Shown piece after piece: positions 14,264 through 21,872 of a stretch of DNA of 37,468 bases. A program made the position numbers and the translations under genes. The notes beneath the pieces are model-generated. The model made no database searches and was not told the origin of the DNA. It was given only the letters and a program-made list of their open reading frames with translations. Origin of the DNA: Streptomyces sp. WAC 04229 (lineage in GTDB: Bacteria; Actinomycetota; Actinomycetes; Streptomycetales; Streptomycetaceae); contig NZ_QHJH01000061.1 in NCBI RefSeq assembly GCF_003947455.1, forward strand, positions 1-37,468. The letters are read 5' to 3'. How positions within the stretch are numbered: position 1 is the first letter of the stretch; each line of letters starts with the position of its first letter.

Positions 14264-15654
14264 GCGCGGGTACGAGCAGGCCGCACGAGATCGTCGAACG
14301 GGCGCTGGAGCTGTCGCGGGCGGACGGCTGCGTCGTCATCGCCGACGAGGAGTCCACCGCCAACCTGCGCTGGGCGGGCAACGCGCTCACCACCAACGGC
14401 GTCACGCGCGGACGCACGCTGACCGTCGTCGCCACGATCGACGGCCGGCAGGGCACGGCGTCCGGTGTCGTGTCGCGCTCGGCGGTGACCGTGGACGAGC
14501 TGGAGCCCCTGGTGCGGGCCGCCGAGGCCGCGGCCCGCGGCGCCGGTCCCGCCGAGGACGCGCAGCCGCTGGTCACCGGCGTGCCGGAGTCGCCCGACTT
14601 CACCGACGCGCCCGCCGAGACGTCCTCGGCCGTGTTCGCGGACTTCGCGCCCGCCCTCGGGGAGGCGTTCGCACGCGCGCGTGGGGGCGGCCGGGAGCTG
14701 TACGGGTTCGCCAACCACGAGATGACGTCGACCTACGTGGGGACGTCCACCGGGCTGCGGCTGCGGCACGACCAGCCCAACGGGACGCTGGAGCTGAACG
14801 CCAAGTCACCGGACCGGACCCGGTCGGCGTGGGCGGGGCGCTCCACGCGGGACTTCAAGGACGTCGACCCGGGTGCGCTCGACGCCGACCTGGCCGTACG
14901 CCTGGGCTGGGCCGAGCGGCGGGTGGAGCTGCCGGCGGGCCGGTACGAGACGCTGCTGCCGCCGACCGCCGTCGCCGACCTGCTGATCTACCAGCTGTGG
15001 TCGGCCTCGGGGCGGGACGCCGTCGAGGGGCGCACGGTGTTCTCCAAGCCGGGCGGCGGCACCCGCGTCGGCGAGCGGCTTGGCGAGCTGCCGCTGACCC
15101 TGCGCAGCGACCCGCACGAGCCGGGGCTGGAGAGCGCGCCCTTCGTGGTCGCGCACTCCTCCGGCGGTGACCAGTCGGTGTTCGACAACGGGCTGCCGGT
15201 GGCGGCGACCGACTGGATCCGCGCGGGAGAGCTGCACCGGCTGACGACCACCCGGCACAGCGCGGCCCTGACGGGGCTGCCGGTGGCACCGGCGATCGGC
15301 AACCTGGTCCTGGACGGCGGCTCGGACCGCTCGCTGGAGGACATGGTGGCCGGCACCGAGCGCGGGCTGCTGCTGACCTGCCTCTGGTACATCCGCGAGG
15401 TCGACCCGGCCACGCTGCTGCTGACCGGGCTGACCCGGGACGGCGTCTACCTGGTCGAGAACGGCGAGGTGGCCGGAGAGGTGAACAACTTCCGGTTCAA
15501 CGAGTCGCCGGTGGGCCTGCTGGGCCGGGCCACGGAGGCCGGGCGGACGGAGAAGACGCTGCCCAGGGAGTGGGGCGACTGGTTCACCAGGGCGGCGATG
15601 CCGGCGCTGCGGGTCCCGGATTTCAATATGAGTTCTGTCAGTCAGGGCGTATAA
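14260..15654 (+). CDS. tldE: TldE/PmbA protease partner subunit
   Basis: A 464-residue PmbA/TldE-family protein, the non-catalytic partner of TldD in the heterodimeric metalloprotease. It lacks HExxxH, as expected. Family-like stretches are ELYGFANHEMTSTYVGTSTG in the middle and GEVNNFRFNESPVGLL near the end, the latter echoing the NFRF segment of TldD. Its ATG overlaps the displaced tldD tail by ATGA, and AGGAGG (14247-14252) lies inside that tail seven bases upstream. The element now separates tldE from the functional tldD by 5.46 kb, with int antisense in between, so tldE needs a promoter in the element right end or elsewhere. Confidence 0.93.
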   Translation: MSAGTSRPHEIVERALELSRADGCVVIADEESTANLRWAGNALTTNGVTRGRTLTVVATIDGRQGTASGVVSRSAVTVDELEPLVRAAEAAARGAGPAEDAQPLVTGVPESPDFTDAPAETSSAVFADFAPALGEAFARARGGGRELYGFANHEMTSTYVGTSTGLRLRHDQPNGTLELNAKSPDRTRSAWAGRSTRDFKDVDPGALDADLAVRLGWAERRVELPAGRYETLLPPTAVADLLIYQLWSASGRDAVEGRTVFSKPGGGTRVGERLGELPLTLRSDPHEPGLESAPFVVAHSSGGDQSVFDNGLPVAATDWIRAGELHRLTTTRHSAALTGLPVAPAIGNLVLDGGSDRSLEDMVAGTERGLLLTCLWYIREVDPATLLLTGLTRDGVYLVENGEVAGEVNNFRFNESPVGLLGRATEAGRTEKTLPREWGDWFTRAAMPALRVPDFNMSSVSQGV

Positions 15655-15699
15655 CCTCGTACCTGATTTCGCGAGACCACTCAAGGAGACAAGAGAACC

Positions 15700-16968
15700 G
15701 TGACGGACATCGTCGACGAGCTGAAGTGGCGCGGGCTGTTCGCCCTGTCCACCGACGAGGACGCTTTGCGCAAGGCGCTCGCGGACGGTCCCGTCACGTT
15801 CTATTGCGGTTTCGACCCGACCGCGCCGTCCCTGCACGTGGGGCACCTGGTGCAGGTGCTCACCGTGCGCCGGCTCCAGCAGGCCGGTCACCGGCCGCTG
15901 GCGCTGGTCGGCGGCGCGACGGGCCAGATCGGCGACCCGCGCCCGACCGCGGAGCGCACGCTGAACTCGCCGGAGACCGTCGCGGGCTGGGTCGACCGGC
16001 TGCGCGGCCAGATCGAGCCGTTCCTGGCCTTCGAGGGCGAGAACGCGGCCGTGATGGTCAACAACCTCGACTGGACCGAGGGCCTGTCGGCCATCGAGTT
16101 CCTGCGGGACATCGGCAAGCACTTCCGGGTCAACAAGATGCTGACCAAGGACTCCGTGGCCCGGCGCCTGGAGTCCTCCGAGGGCATCAGCTACACGGAG
16201 TTCAGCTACCAGCTGCTCCAGGCCATGGACTTCCTCCAGCTCTACCGGAGGTACGGCTGCACGATGCAGCAGGGCGGCAGCGACCAGTGGGGCAATCTCA
16301 CGGCCGGCCTCGACCTGCTGCACCGGCTGGAGCCGGACGTCGGCGTCCACGCCTACGCGACGCCGCTGATGACCAAGGCGGACGGCACCAAGTTCGGCAA
16401 GACCGAGGGCGGCGCGGTCTGGCTCGACCCGGAGATGACGACGCCGTACGCGTTCTACCAGTTCTGGCTGAACGTGGACGACCGGGATATCTCGACGTAC
16501 TCGCGCATCCTGTCCTTCCGGTCCCGCGAGGAGCTGGAGGAGCTGGAGCGGCAGACCGAGGAGCGTCCGCAGGCCCGTGCGGCGCAGCGCGCACTGGCGG
16601 AGGAGCTGACGACGCTGGTGCACGGCGCCGGGCAGACGGCCGCCGTGATCGCCGCGTCCAAGGCCCTCTTCGGCCAGGGTGACCTGGCCGAGCTGGACGA
16701 CCGGACGCTCGCCGCGGCCCTCTCCGAGCTGCCGCACATCGAGGTCGCCGAGCTGAGCCCGGTCGTGGACCTGTTCGCCGAGGTCGGTCTGGTCGCCAGC
16801 AAGTCCGCCGCCCGCCGCACGGTCAAGGAGGGCGGCGCGTACGTGAACAACGCCAAGGTCACCGGCGAGGACGCGGTCCCCGCCAAGGAGGACCTGCTGC
16901 ACGGGCGCTGGCTGGTGCTGCGCCGCGGCAAGAAGAACCTGGCCGCGGTGGAGGTCACCGGCTCCTGA
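15700..16968 (+). CDS. tyrS: Tyrosyl-tRNA synthetase
   Basis: A 422-residue class Ic synthetase that charges tRNA-Tyr. HVGH (46-49) is the HIGH signature, KFGKT (231-235) is the KMSKS equivalent, and the GGSDQWGN stretch is typical of TyrRS. The C-terminal ~70 residues form an S4 RNA-binding domain (VASKSAARRTVKEGGAYVNN). The GTG start has AAGGAG upstream. It follows tldE by 45 bp and may be partly co-transcribed with it. No T-box leader is seen. Confidence 0.97.
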   Translation: MTDIVDELKWRGLFALSTDEDALRKALADGPVTFYCGFDPTAPSLHVGHLVQVLTVRRLQQAGHRPLALVGGATGQIGDPRPTAERTLNSPETVAGWVDRLRGQIEPFLAFEGENAAVMVNNLDWTEGLSAIEFLRDIGKHFRVNKMLTKDSVARRLESSEGISYTEFSYQLLQAMDFLQLYRRYGCTMQQGGSDQWGNLTAGLDLLHRLEPDVGVHAYATPLMTKADGTKFGKTEGGAVWLDPEMTTPYAFYQFWLNVDDRDISTYSRILSFRSREELEELERQTEERPQARAAQRALAEELTTLVHGAGQTAAVIAASKALFGQGDLAELDDRTLAAALSELPHIEVAELSPVVDLFAEVGLVASKSAARRTVKEGGAYVNNAKVTGEDAVPAKEDLLHGRWLVLRRGKKNLAAVEVTGS

Positions 16969-16972
16969 GCAC

Positions 16973-17025
16973 ACGGCGTGGGGGCGGCCCTGCACCTCGC
17001 GGTGCCGGGGCCGCCCCCACGCCGT
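16973..17025. terminator. Bidirectional terminator between tyrS and the GlsB-type gene
   Basis: An 18-bp perfect stem: 16973-16990 (ACGGCGTGGGGGCGGCCC) pairs with 17008-17025, loop 17 nt. It lies between convergent genes, 4 bp after the tyrS stop and 15 bp from the stop of the other gene. Confidence 0.85.
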
Positions 17026-17040
17026 ACGGGGCGTCCGCCG

Positions 17041-17322
17041 TCAGGCGCGTCCGCGCTTCTTGTTGCCGCGCACCGCCATGTAGGCCGCGTCTCCGAGGGC
17101 GACGATGATGACCGCGGCCACCAGCTGGAACAGGTGGCGCCACCAGTCGATGCCCGAGGTCTCGTCCACCCCTGCCGCGCGGGCGACGGCGTTGCCGACG
17201 ATGGCGCCGAGGATGCCGAAGATGGTGGTCAGCCACAGCGGACTGTGCTGCTTGCCGGGGATGATCGCCTTGGCGATGAGTCCGAGCACGAATCCGACGA
17301 TGATCGCCCACAACCAGCCCAT
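17041..17322 (-). CDS. GlsB/YeaQ/YmgE-family membrane protein
   Basis: A 93-residue transglycosylase-associated-protein family member, with three hydrophobic segments. It starts MGWLWAIIVGFVLGLIAKAI and continues with the Gly-rich GILGAIVGNAVA pattern of the family, then a WWRHLFQLVAAVIIVALGDA helix and a basic tail (GNKKRGRA). Members are stress-linked small membrane proteins of unclear biochemistry. The ATG at 17322 has GAGGAGG upstream. The 259 bp from here to the next gene are a divergent promoter region. Confidence 0.85.
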   Translation of the reverse strand: MGWLWAIIVGFVLGLIAKAIIPGKQHSPLWLTTIFGILGAIVGNAVARAAGVDETSGIDWWRHLFQLVAAVIIVALGDAAYMAVRGNKKRGRA

Positions 17323-17581
17323 GACTGCCTCCTCGTACGGCTCCACGCGAGCATTGCCGCCAGTCTTCGGCCGTACCGCGTACGGCGCATGCCGGATACG
17401 GCCGAACGGGGCCCCAGCCGTGCCGACCGGCGCGGACCGGCCGCGCGCCGAGTGGGTGCCCCGGTCTCGTGGACGGCGCGGGGGCGGCGTAACGTGGTGA
17501 GTTGTCCGGGACCGGTGTCCCCGAGCGGCCACGGACGGAAGCGGGGCGGGGACGGTCCGATCGGGCGGATGGTGGAACCAG

Positions 17582-17977
17582 ATGCGGAAGCACAGTGCCG
17601 GCGGCGTCGAGGTGTTCCGGATCACCGGGGCCCGGACGGGCCTCCAGGAGGACGTACGCGCGCGGCAGCGCCGGTACGTGATCTCGATGTCGGTCCGCAC
17701 CGTGTCGGTGGTCCTCGCGGCCTGCCTGTGGAACGTGGAACGGCACGTCGCGATCGTGGCACTGGTCCTCGGTGTGGTCCTGCCCTACATCGCGGTCGTG
17801 ATCGCCAACGCCGGGCGCGAGAACGCGCCATCCTTGCCGTCGACGTTCGTGACGCCCCAGACGCCGCCGATGATCCTTCCGCCGCGGGCGGACGACGCCT
17901 CCGGGGACTCCGTCCGGGAGGACGCCCTGTCGGATCCGTCGCCGGGAGCGGCGGGCGAGTCGCGCGGCCGGCCGTGA
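17582..17977 (+). CDS. DUF3099-family membrane protein
   Basis: A 131-residue protein with two TM helices (about 34-50 and 57-75) after a basic YVISMSVRT segment, matching actinobacterial DUF3099 proteins. The N-terminus and the Pro/Asp-rich C-terminus should be cytosolic. Function is unknown. The ATG at 17582 is preceded by GGTGGAA. Two short stretches of this gene, its start and the IANAGRENA codons, reappear in the same order in the integrated element at 13091-13138. Confidence 0.8.
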   Translation: MRKHSAGGVEVFRITGARTGLQEDVRARQRRYVISMSVRTVSVVLAACLWNVERHVAIVALVLGVVLPYIAVVIANAGRENAPSLPSTFVTPQTPPMILPPRADDASGDSVREDALSDPSPGAAGESRGRP

Positions 17978-18048
17978 CCGCGCGGCGCCCTCAGGCGGGG
18001 GCGCGCGTTCCGCGCCAGGCCGAATAACTGCTGAGATGAATCGTGCTG

Positions 18049-18084
18049 TTCCGGTGCCGGGCGATGGGTGACCCATGACATACT
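18049..18084 (+). promoter_or_regulatory. 36-bp promoter-like block, chromosomal copy
   Basis: It begins TTCCGGTGC and ends with an extended -10, TGACATACT (CATACT at 18079-18084). The centre is a perfect 13-bp palindrome, ATGGGTGACCCAT (18064-18076). It is shared with the element at 13270-13305 at equal length. It lies upstream of a hairpin and then the 81-residue gene. Confidence 0.6.
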
Positions 18085-18122
18085 TCCTACGCGCTCCGCA
18101 TCCCCCGTCGGAGCGACGGACC

Positions 18123-18165
18123 GACGCCGGGCAGCTCCCCCCGTGGCTGCTCGGCGTCGCCTTTT
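18123..18165 (+). terminator. Hairpin plus U-run in the leader of the 81-residue gene
   Basis: GACGCCGGGCAGC (18123-18135) pairs with GCTGCTCGGCGTC (18146-18158; one G-U pair), followed by CTTTT at 18161-18165. It lies after the promoter-like block and 23 bp before the next start codon. It would stop a transcript of about 70-75 nt, so it may be an attenuator or the end of a small RNA. Confidence 0.6.
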
Positions 18166-18188
18166 GTGTGAACCTGTGAGACGAGCCT

Positions 18189-18434
18189 GTGAGTGACGAC
18201 ATCGCCCCGGACAACGCTCCGGAGGCCGCCCCCATCTGCTCCGCCAAGGGCTGCCGCACGGCCGCCGTGTGGGTGCTGGCGTGGAACAACCCGAAGATCC
18301 ACACGCCCGAGCGGCGCAAGACGTGGATCGCCTGTGACGAGCACCGGGAGCATCTGTCGCAGTTCCTCGGCGTGCGGGGCTTCCTCAAGGATGTGGTCCC
18401 GCTGACCGAGTGGGAGCCTCCACAGAACTCCTAG
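18189..18434 (+). CDS. Small conserved-looking Cys/His protein
   Basis: An 81-residue hydrophilic protein. C18 and C23 (ICSAKGCRTA) and C48-x2-H51 (IACDEHREHL) form a plausible zinc site, and WNNPKIHTPERRKTW lies between them. It ends in LKDVVPLTEWEPP. I do not recognise a function. It starts at GTG 18189 (an in-frame GTG could lie slightly upstream) with a weak ribosome site, behind a promoter-terminator unit. It converges on moaA, with a 20-bp gap. Confidence 0.75.
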   Translation: MSDDIAPDNAPEAAPICSAKGCRTAAVWVLAWNNPKIHTPERRKTWIACDEHREHLSQFLGVRGFLKDVVPLTEWEPPQNS

Positions 18435-18454
18435 GGCCCGTCCGGCACCCGCCG

Positions 18455-19444
18455 CTAGCCGCCGATCGCCGACATCGGCCGGTCGGGCTGCACGAACGTC
18501 GGGTCGTCGAGGCCGGCGCCCGCCTTCTTGCCCCACATGGCGAGGCGCCAGATGCGGGCGACCTCCTCGTCGGGGGCGTCGGAGCGCAGGGCGGCGCGCA
18601 GGTCGGTCTCCTCACGGGCGAACAGGCAGGTGCGCACCTGGCCGTCGGCGGTCAGGCGGGTGCGGTCGCAGGCCGAGCAGAACGGGCGGGTGACCGAGGC
18701 GATGACGCCGACGCGGTGCGGGCCGCCGTCCACGACCCAGCGCTCGGCGGGGGCCGAACCGCGCTCCTCGGAACCCTCCGCGGTCAGCTCGAAGCGGGTG
18801 CGCAGGGACTCCAGGATGTCACCGGCGGTGACCATCCCGTCGCGCTTCCAGCCGTGCTGGGCGTCCAGGGGCATCTGCTCGATGAACCGCAGCTCGTAGT
18901 CGTGCTCGACCGCCCAGGCGAGCAGGTCGGGGGCTTCGTCGGCATTGAGCCCCGGCATCAGGACGCTGTTGACCTTCACCGGGGTCAGCCCGGCCTCGCG
19001 GGCGGCCGCCAGGCCCTCCAGGACGTCCTTGTGGCGGTCCCGGCGGGTGAGGGTCTTGAAGACGTCGGGGCGCAGGGTGTCCAGCGAGACGTTGACCCGG
19101 TCCAGGCCCGCCGCCTTCAGGGCCGCCGCCGTGCGCCTGAGGCCGATGCCGTTGGTGGTGAGGGACATCTGGGGGCGCGGGGCGAGGGCGGCGACGCGCT
19201 CGACGATGCCGACCAGGCCGGGGCGGAGCAGCGGCTCCCCGCCGGTGAAGCGGACCTCCTCGATGCCGAGGTGGGTGACCGCGATGTCGACGAGGCGGAC
19301 GATCTCGTCGTCCGTGAGCAGGTCGGGCTTGGCGAGCCACTGGAGGCCCTCTTCGGGCATGCAGTAGGTGCAGCGCAGGTTGCACCGGTCGGTGAGCGAG
19401 ACCCTCAGGTCGGTGGCCACTCGGCCGTAGGTGTCGATGAGCAC
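18455..19444 (-). CDS. moaA: GTP 3',8-cyclase MoaA
   Basis: A 329-residue radical SAM enzyme that converts GTP to the cyclic intermediate of molybdenum cofactor synthesis. C21, C25 and C28 (CNLRCTYC) hold the SAM cluster; FTGGEPLLRPG follows. Three C-terminal Cys (FCSACDRTRL and QVRTC) hold the second cluster, and the essential Gly-Gly end (SAIGG) is present. The GTG at 19444, with GAGGGAGGG upstream, gives exactly the length I recall for E. coli MoaA; a frame extending to 19480 is less likely. Overlapping hairpins lie upstream. Confidence 0.95.
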   Translation of the reverse strand: MLIDTYGRVATDLRVSLTDRCNLRCTYCMPEEGLQWLAKPDLLTDDEIVRLVDIAVTHLGIEEVRFTGGEPLLRPGLVGIVERVAALAPRPQMSLTTNGIGLRRTAAALKAAGLDRVNVSLDTLRPDVFKTLTRRDRHKDVLEGLAAAREAGLTPVKVNSVLMPGLNADEAPDLLAWAVEHDYELRFIEQMPLDAQHGWKRDGMVTAGDILESLRTRFELTAEGSEERGSAPAERWVVDGGPHRVGVIASVTRPFCSACDRTRLTADGQVRTCLFAREETDLRAALRSDAPDEEVARIWRLAMWGKKAGAGLDDPTFVQPDRPMSAIGG

Positions 19445-19536
19445 GTGGGCCCCCTCCCTCGACGCGGATCGGCGGAGCACTTGGCTCCTGCTACACCTGC
19501 GAGCCTACGTGACCGGTCCGACATCCACAGGGGGCC

Positions 19537-19589
19537 GATCCCTACGACGTACGGCGCGGCCCCGTCGTAGGGATCTACGACGGGGCCGC
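19537..19589 (-). promoter_or_regulatory. Two mutually exclusive hairpins between the symporter gene and moaA
   Basis: GATCCCTACGACG (19537-19549) pairs perfectly with 19563-19575. GCGGCCCCGTCGTA (19556-19569) pairs perfectly with 19576-19589. The two stems share 19563-19569 and so exclude each other. They lie 13 bp after the symporter stop and ~90 bp before moaA. They may simply terminate the symporter transcript, or act as a switch. Confidence 0.55.
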
Positions 19590-19601
19590 GGACGAGACGG
19601 A

Positions 19602-21236
19602 TCAGTGCGCTCCGGTGCCGGTCAGGGAGCGGACCTCCAGCTCGGCGTACTTCGCCTTGTCGGGCTCCTCCTTGGACAGGACCGTGCCGAGCCAGCCCAT
19701 CAGGAAGCCGAACGGGATGGAGATCAGGCCGGGGTTCTTCAGCGGGAACCAGGCGAAGTCGACGTCCGGGAACATCGCCTTCGGGTCGCCGGAGACCACC
19801 GGCGAGAACAGCACCAGGCCGACGGCGACGATCAGGCCGCCGTAGATCGACCAGAGGGCGCCCTGGGTGGTGAAGCGCTTCCAGAAGAGGCTGTAGAGGA
19901 TGGTCGGCAGGTTGGCGGACGCGGCCACGGCGAAGGCCAGGGCGACCAGACCGGCCACGTTCAGGTCGCGCGCGAGGGCGCCGAGCGCGATGGAGACGAT
20001 GCCGATGAAGACGGTGGCCCAGCGGGCCGCCCGCATCTCCTCCTTCTCGGTGGCCTGGCCCTTGCGGATGACGTTGGCGTAGATGTCGTGCGCGAAGGAC
20101 GAGGACGAGGCGAGGGTGAGGCCCGCGACCACGGCGAGGATGGTCGCGAAGGCCACCGCCGAGATCGTCGCGAGCAGGATCGCGCCCCAGGCCGAGTCGA
20201 CGCCGCCGACGTGGAGGGCCAGCAGGGGCGCCGCCGTGTTGCCGGACGGGTTGGACTCGGTGATCTCCTTGGGTCCGACGAGCGCGGCGGCGCCGAAGCC
20301 GAGCGCGATGGTCATCAGGTAGAAGGCGCCGATGATGCCGATCGCCCAGTTCACGGACTTACGGGCGGCCTTGGCGTTGGGCACCGTGTAGAAGCGGATC
20401 AGGATGTGCGGCAGGCCGGCCGTGCCGAGGACCAGGGCGATGCCCAGGGAGATGAAGTCCAGCTTGGTCGTCCCGTTGACGCCGTACTGGAGGCCGGGTT
20501 CGAGGAAGGCGGCGCCGTGGCCGCTCTTCTCGGCGGCGGTGCCGAGCAGGTCGGAGATGTTGAAGTCGAACTTCAGCAGCACCAGGAAGGTGATCAGGAT
20601 GGTGCCGCCGATGAGCAGCACGGCCTTGACCATCTGGACCCAGGTGGTGCCCTTCATGCCGCCGATGGAGACGTACACGATCATCAGGAGGCCGACGAGG
20701 GCGACGATGAGGATCTTGCCGGCGTCGGAGGTGATGCCGAGCAGCAGCGAGACCAGGACGCCGGCGCCCGCCATCTGGGCCAGCAGGTAGAAGATCGAGA
20801 CGACGATCGTGGAGGTGCCGGCGGCGGTCCGCACGGGGCGCTGGCGCATGCGGTACGCCAGGACGTCACCCATGGTGTAGCGGCCGGAGTTCCGCAGCGG
20901 CTCGGCCACCAGGAGCAGGGCGACCAGCCACGCGACCAGGAAGCCGATGGAGTACAGGAAGCCGTCGTAGCCGAAGAGGGCGATCGCGCCGGCGATGCCG
21001 AGGAAGGACGCGGCGGACATGTAGTCGCCGGAGACGGCGAGGCCGTTCTGGAAGGCGCTGAACTGGCGGCCGCCCGCGTAGAAGTCGGCGGCGTCCTTGG
21101 TCTGGCGGCCCGCCCACACGGTGATGCCCAGCGTGGCGAGGACGAAGACGGCGAACAAGGTGATGATCAGCGGCCGGTGCTCGCTGGCCTCGTTGGCGGC
21201 CAGTTCGGCGGCGAGAACGGTCTGTGCGGGGCTCAT
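19602..21236 (-). CDS. actP: Cation/acetate-type sodium:solute symporter
   Basis: A 544-residue protein of the SSS family with about 13 TM segments. The family-like DFYAGGRQFSAFQNGLAVSG and GDYMSAASFLG near the N-terminus and the long helix series match ActP/MctC-type carriers of acetate and other short monocarboxylates. The substrate is inferred from the family and the DUF485 partner. Its ATG overlaps the DUF485 stop as ATGA, indicating translational coupling. Confidence 0.9.
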   Translation of the reverse strand: MSPAQTVLAAELAANEASEHRPLIITLFAVFVLATLGITVWAGRQTKDAADFYAGGRQFSAFQNGLAVSGDYMSAASFLGIAGAIALFGYDGFLYSIGFLVAWLVALLLVAEPLRNSGRYTMGDVLAYRMRQRPVRTAAGTSTIVVSIFYLLAQMAGAGVLVSLLLGITSDAGKILIVALVGLLMIVYVSIGGMKGTTWVQMVKAVLLIGGTILITFLVLLKFDFNISDLLGTAAEKSGHGAAFLEPGLQYGVNGTTKLDFISLGIALVLGTAGLPHILIRFYTVPNAKAARKSVNWAIGIIGAFYLMTIALGFGAAALVGPKEITESNPSGNTAAPLLALHVGGVDSAWGAILLATISAVAFATILAVVAGLTLASSSSFAHDIYANVIRKGQATEKEEMRAARWATVFIGIVSIALGALARDLNVAGLVALAFAVAASANLPTILYSLFWKRFTTQGALWSIYGGLIVAVGLVLFSPVVSGDPKAMFPDVDFAWFPLKNPGLISIPFGFLMGWLGTVLSKEEPDKAKYAELEVRSLTGTGAH

Positions 21237-21607
21237 GCGCCGCCCTCCATCCGGGACTTGATGGCCTCGGCCTTGGGGTCGAGCTTCGCGGCGGCGTGCC
21301 GCGAGTACCACCAGGCGATGAGGAACGTGGTGACGAACTGGGCGATGCCGAAGACGAAGGCGACGTTGATGTTGCCGAACAGCTTGGTGCCCATGAAGTC
21401 GCCGGCGTAGTTCGACAGCAGCACGTACAGCAGGTACCAGACGACGAACGCGATCGTCAGCGGGAACGCGAAGGAGCGGAAGGAGCGGCGCAGTTCGGCG
21501 AACTCGGCGCTCTGCTGCACTTCGGAGAACTCCTCGGCGGAGGGGAGTCGGTGTTCCTCTTGCGAGGGGGGCTCCTCTTTCGAGGGGGGTGGTGCGTCGG
21601 TGGCCAC
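21233..21607 (-). CDS. DUF485 membrane protein, partner of the symporter
   Basis: A 124-residue protein with an acidic, Pro/Glu-rich N-terminus and two TM helices (AFPLTIAFVVWYLLYVLLS and VAFVFGIAQFVTTFLIAWWY) ending in a basic cytosolic tail, the DUF485 pattern. Such genes sit with acetate symporters in many bacteria. The GTG at 21607 with AGGAG upstream is chosen; in-frame starts at 21631 and 21745 are possible. It is first in a two-gene operon with actP. Confidence 0.88.
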   Translation of the reverse strand: MATDAPPPSKEEPPSQEEHRLPSAEEFSEVQQSAEFAELRRSFRSFAFPLTIAFVVWYLLYVLLSNYAGDFMGTKLFGNINVAFVFGIAQFVTTFLIAWWYSRHAAAKLDPKAEAIKSRMEGGA

Positions 21608-21872
21608 GGAGTCTCCTCGTACGACGGACATGACGGCTTGGACCTCGGTGTTCTCGCTGGGAGCTGGTCGTGCTCGGGCTCCCTGCCCAACGACACGGCG
21701 CCCCACGGGGACCGGTTCAACGCCCGGGCCACTTTCCGAAGTCACCCTCGGCGGGTCATTGCTGGCCAGCGACTTGGGGGGATAGCTTCACCCTGCACCA
21801 CTCCGTCATGTACCTGCCCGAGCACAACCCGTGTCTCGGGCCGGTTTCGTTACCGGATGATGTGGAGACCCC

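Noticed and set aside
14806..16995. 729-codon minus-strand frame over tldE and tyrS
   Set aside because: Antisense to two well-supported genes; repetitive Gln/Arg/Val composition.
19431..21410. 659-codon plus-strand frame over the symporter
   Set aside because: Gly/Asp/Glu/Arg repetitive shadow of a clear membrane transporter.
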